This document shows positions 47,953 to 48,320 of a stretch of 48,320 nt of DNA, piece after piece; the first letter of the stretch is position 1; each line of letters starts with the position of its first letter. This DNA is from Pirellulaceae bacterium. Lineage in GTDB: Bacteria; Planctomycetota; Planctomycetia; Pirellulales; Pirellulaceae. The notes beneath the pieces were generated by a model. That model made no database searches, had not been told where the DNA came from, and was given only the letters and a program-made list of their open reading frames with translations. Where the stretch lies: contig JAKVBY010000039.1 in assembly GCA_022446825.1 (NCBI GenBank), positions 1 through 48,320 of the forward strand, written 5' to 3'. The position numbers and the translations under genes were made by a program.

Positions 47953-48320
47953 TACTAGGAGTAGAAAAACAACATTCCAAGACCGGGAATGTTGTTCGGA
48001 ACTTCTACCACACCGGACCATGCCAATAGTCATACACTTCCCCAGAGGGATGTTCCTGAATTCGGCGAGGATTTGAACGACGTGGCATTGCTCTGAAGTG
48101 CGACAACTTCAGGATGAGGCAAGCTGGATTCACAAAGACCACTCGGCCTCGAAGCATCTAAACGCTTGTGCGTTTCAGCGCCTTTCCTCTGGACTGGCTA
48201 ATTTCGATTGATCGGCAGCGATGTACCGCAAACGCTCACTTCAAACCACACACTAGGCAAGGGTTCCCGACTCGGGCCAGACAACCTGGACCTGGCAGCC
48301 CCCTAGTGGGCTGGTATCAA
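47953..48320. other. 368-base end of window without a gene
   Basis: It begins with the hairpin at 47968-47996. The remainder shows no coding frame with protein-like content and no RNA gene. Confidence 0.45.
47968..47996. terminator. Terminator-like hairpin after the PhoD-like gene
   Basis: AACAACATTCC (47968-47978), loop AAGACCG, GGAATGTTGTT (47986-47996): a perfect 11-pair stem, 15 bases after the stop. Plus-strand T residues after it are few; on the minus strand it is followed by GTTTTTC-like sequence, so it may serve both directions. Confidence 0.6.

Noticed and set aside
48060..48110. Possible tRNA T-arm (GGATTTGAAC read on the minus strand)
   Set aside because: The five-base T stem does not pair and no acceptor or anticodon stem could be found.

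Overview
The window looks like chromosomal DNA of a member of the Planctomycetota, probably Pirellulales-like. The evidence is: an elongation factor G of the mitochondrial-like spdEFG1 type; a TPR-sulfotransferase; secreted GH32/43-type and PhoD-type proteins; lipid A genes; several GTG/TTG starts; weak Shine-Dalgarno sites; and long gene-poor spacers. Base composition looks close to even by eye. I found no tRNA, rRNA, CRISPR array, insertion sequence or phage genes.

Left part (1-16.2 kb). A TPR-sulfotransferase is followed by a primary-type sigma-70 factor, a secreted serine hydrolase (minus strand), a stand-alone anti-sigma-type ATPase, a small unknown protein, a Nif3-family protein, and a response regulator fused to a second anti-sigma-type ATPase (minus strand). 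Next comes a compact plus-strand unit: GT2 glycosyltransferase, BshC-like protein and Eis-like acetyltransferase. Two minus-strand genes follow, a secreted beta-propeller protein and a minimal GT-A protein.

Middle part (17.1-31.2 kb). A tight plus-strand operon encodes a RidA-family protein, the three subunits of a molybdenum hydroxylase (FAD, 2Fe-2S and molybdopterin), a MoaD/ThiS-like sulfur carrier and a D-threonine-aldolase-like PLP enzyme. It converges on an RlmM-like rRNA methyltransferase. EF-G, a CPBP membrane protease, a single-domain response regulator, RarA and an ABM-domain protein follow.

Right part (31.8-48.3 kb). This is largely an envelope block. A giant AsmA-like protein converges on a minus-strand series read in the order dxr, rseP, HAD phosphatase, lpxD, lpxI. 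This resembles the dxr...rseP...lpxD order of proteobacteria. Divergent from it are ftsH and an overlapping polytopic membrane protein, then a PhoD-like phosphatase.

The best candidates for something undescribed are the RidA/Mo-hydroxylase/MoaD/D-threonine-aldolase-like operon (possible cleavage of beta-hydroxy amino acids followed by aldehyde oxidation) and the GT2/BshC-like/Eis-like unit (possible sugar- or thiol-conjugate pathway). The two related anti-sigma-type ATPases, and a gap carrying a terminator-like hairpin with no gene before it, also merit a look. All pathway assignments are inference from domains and gene order.
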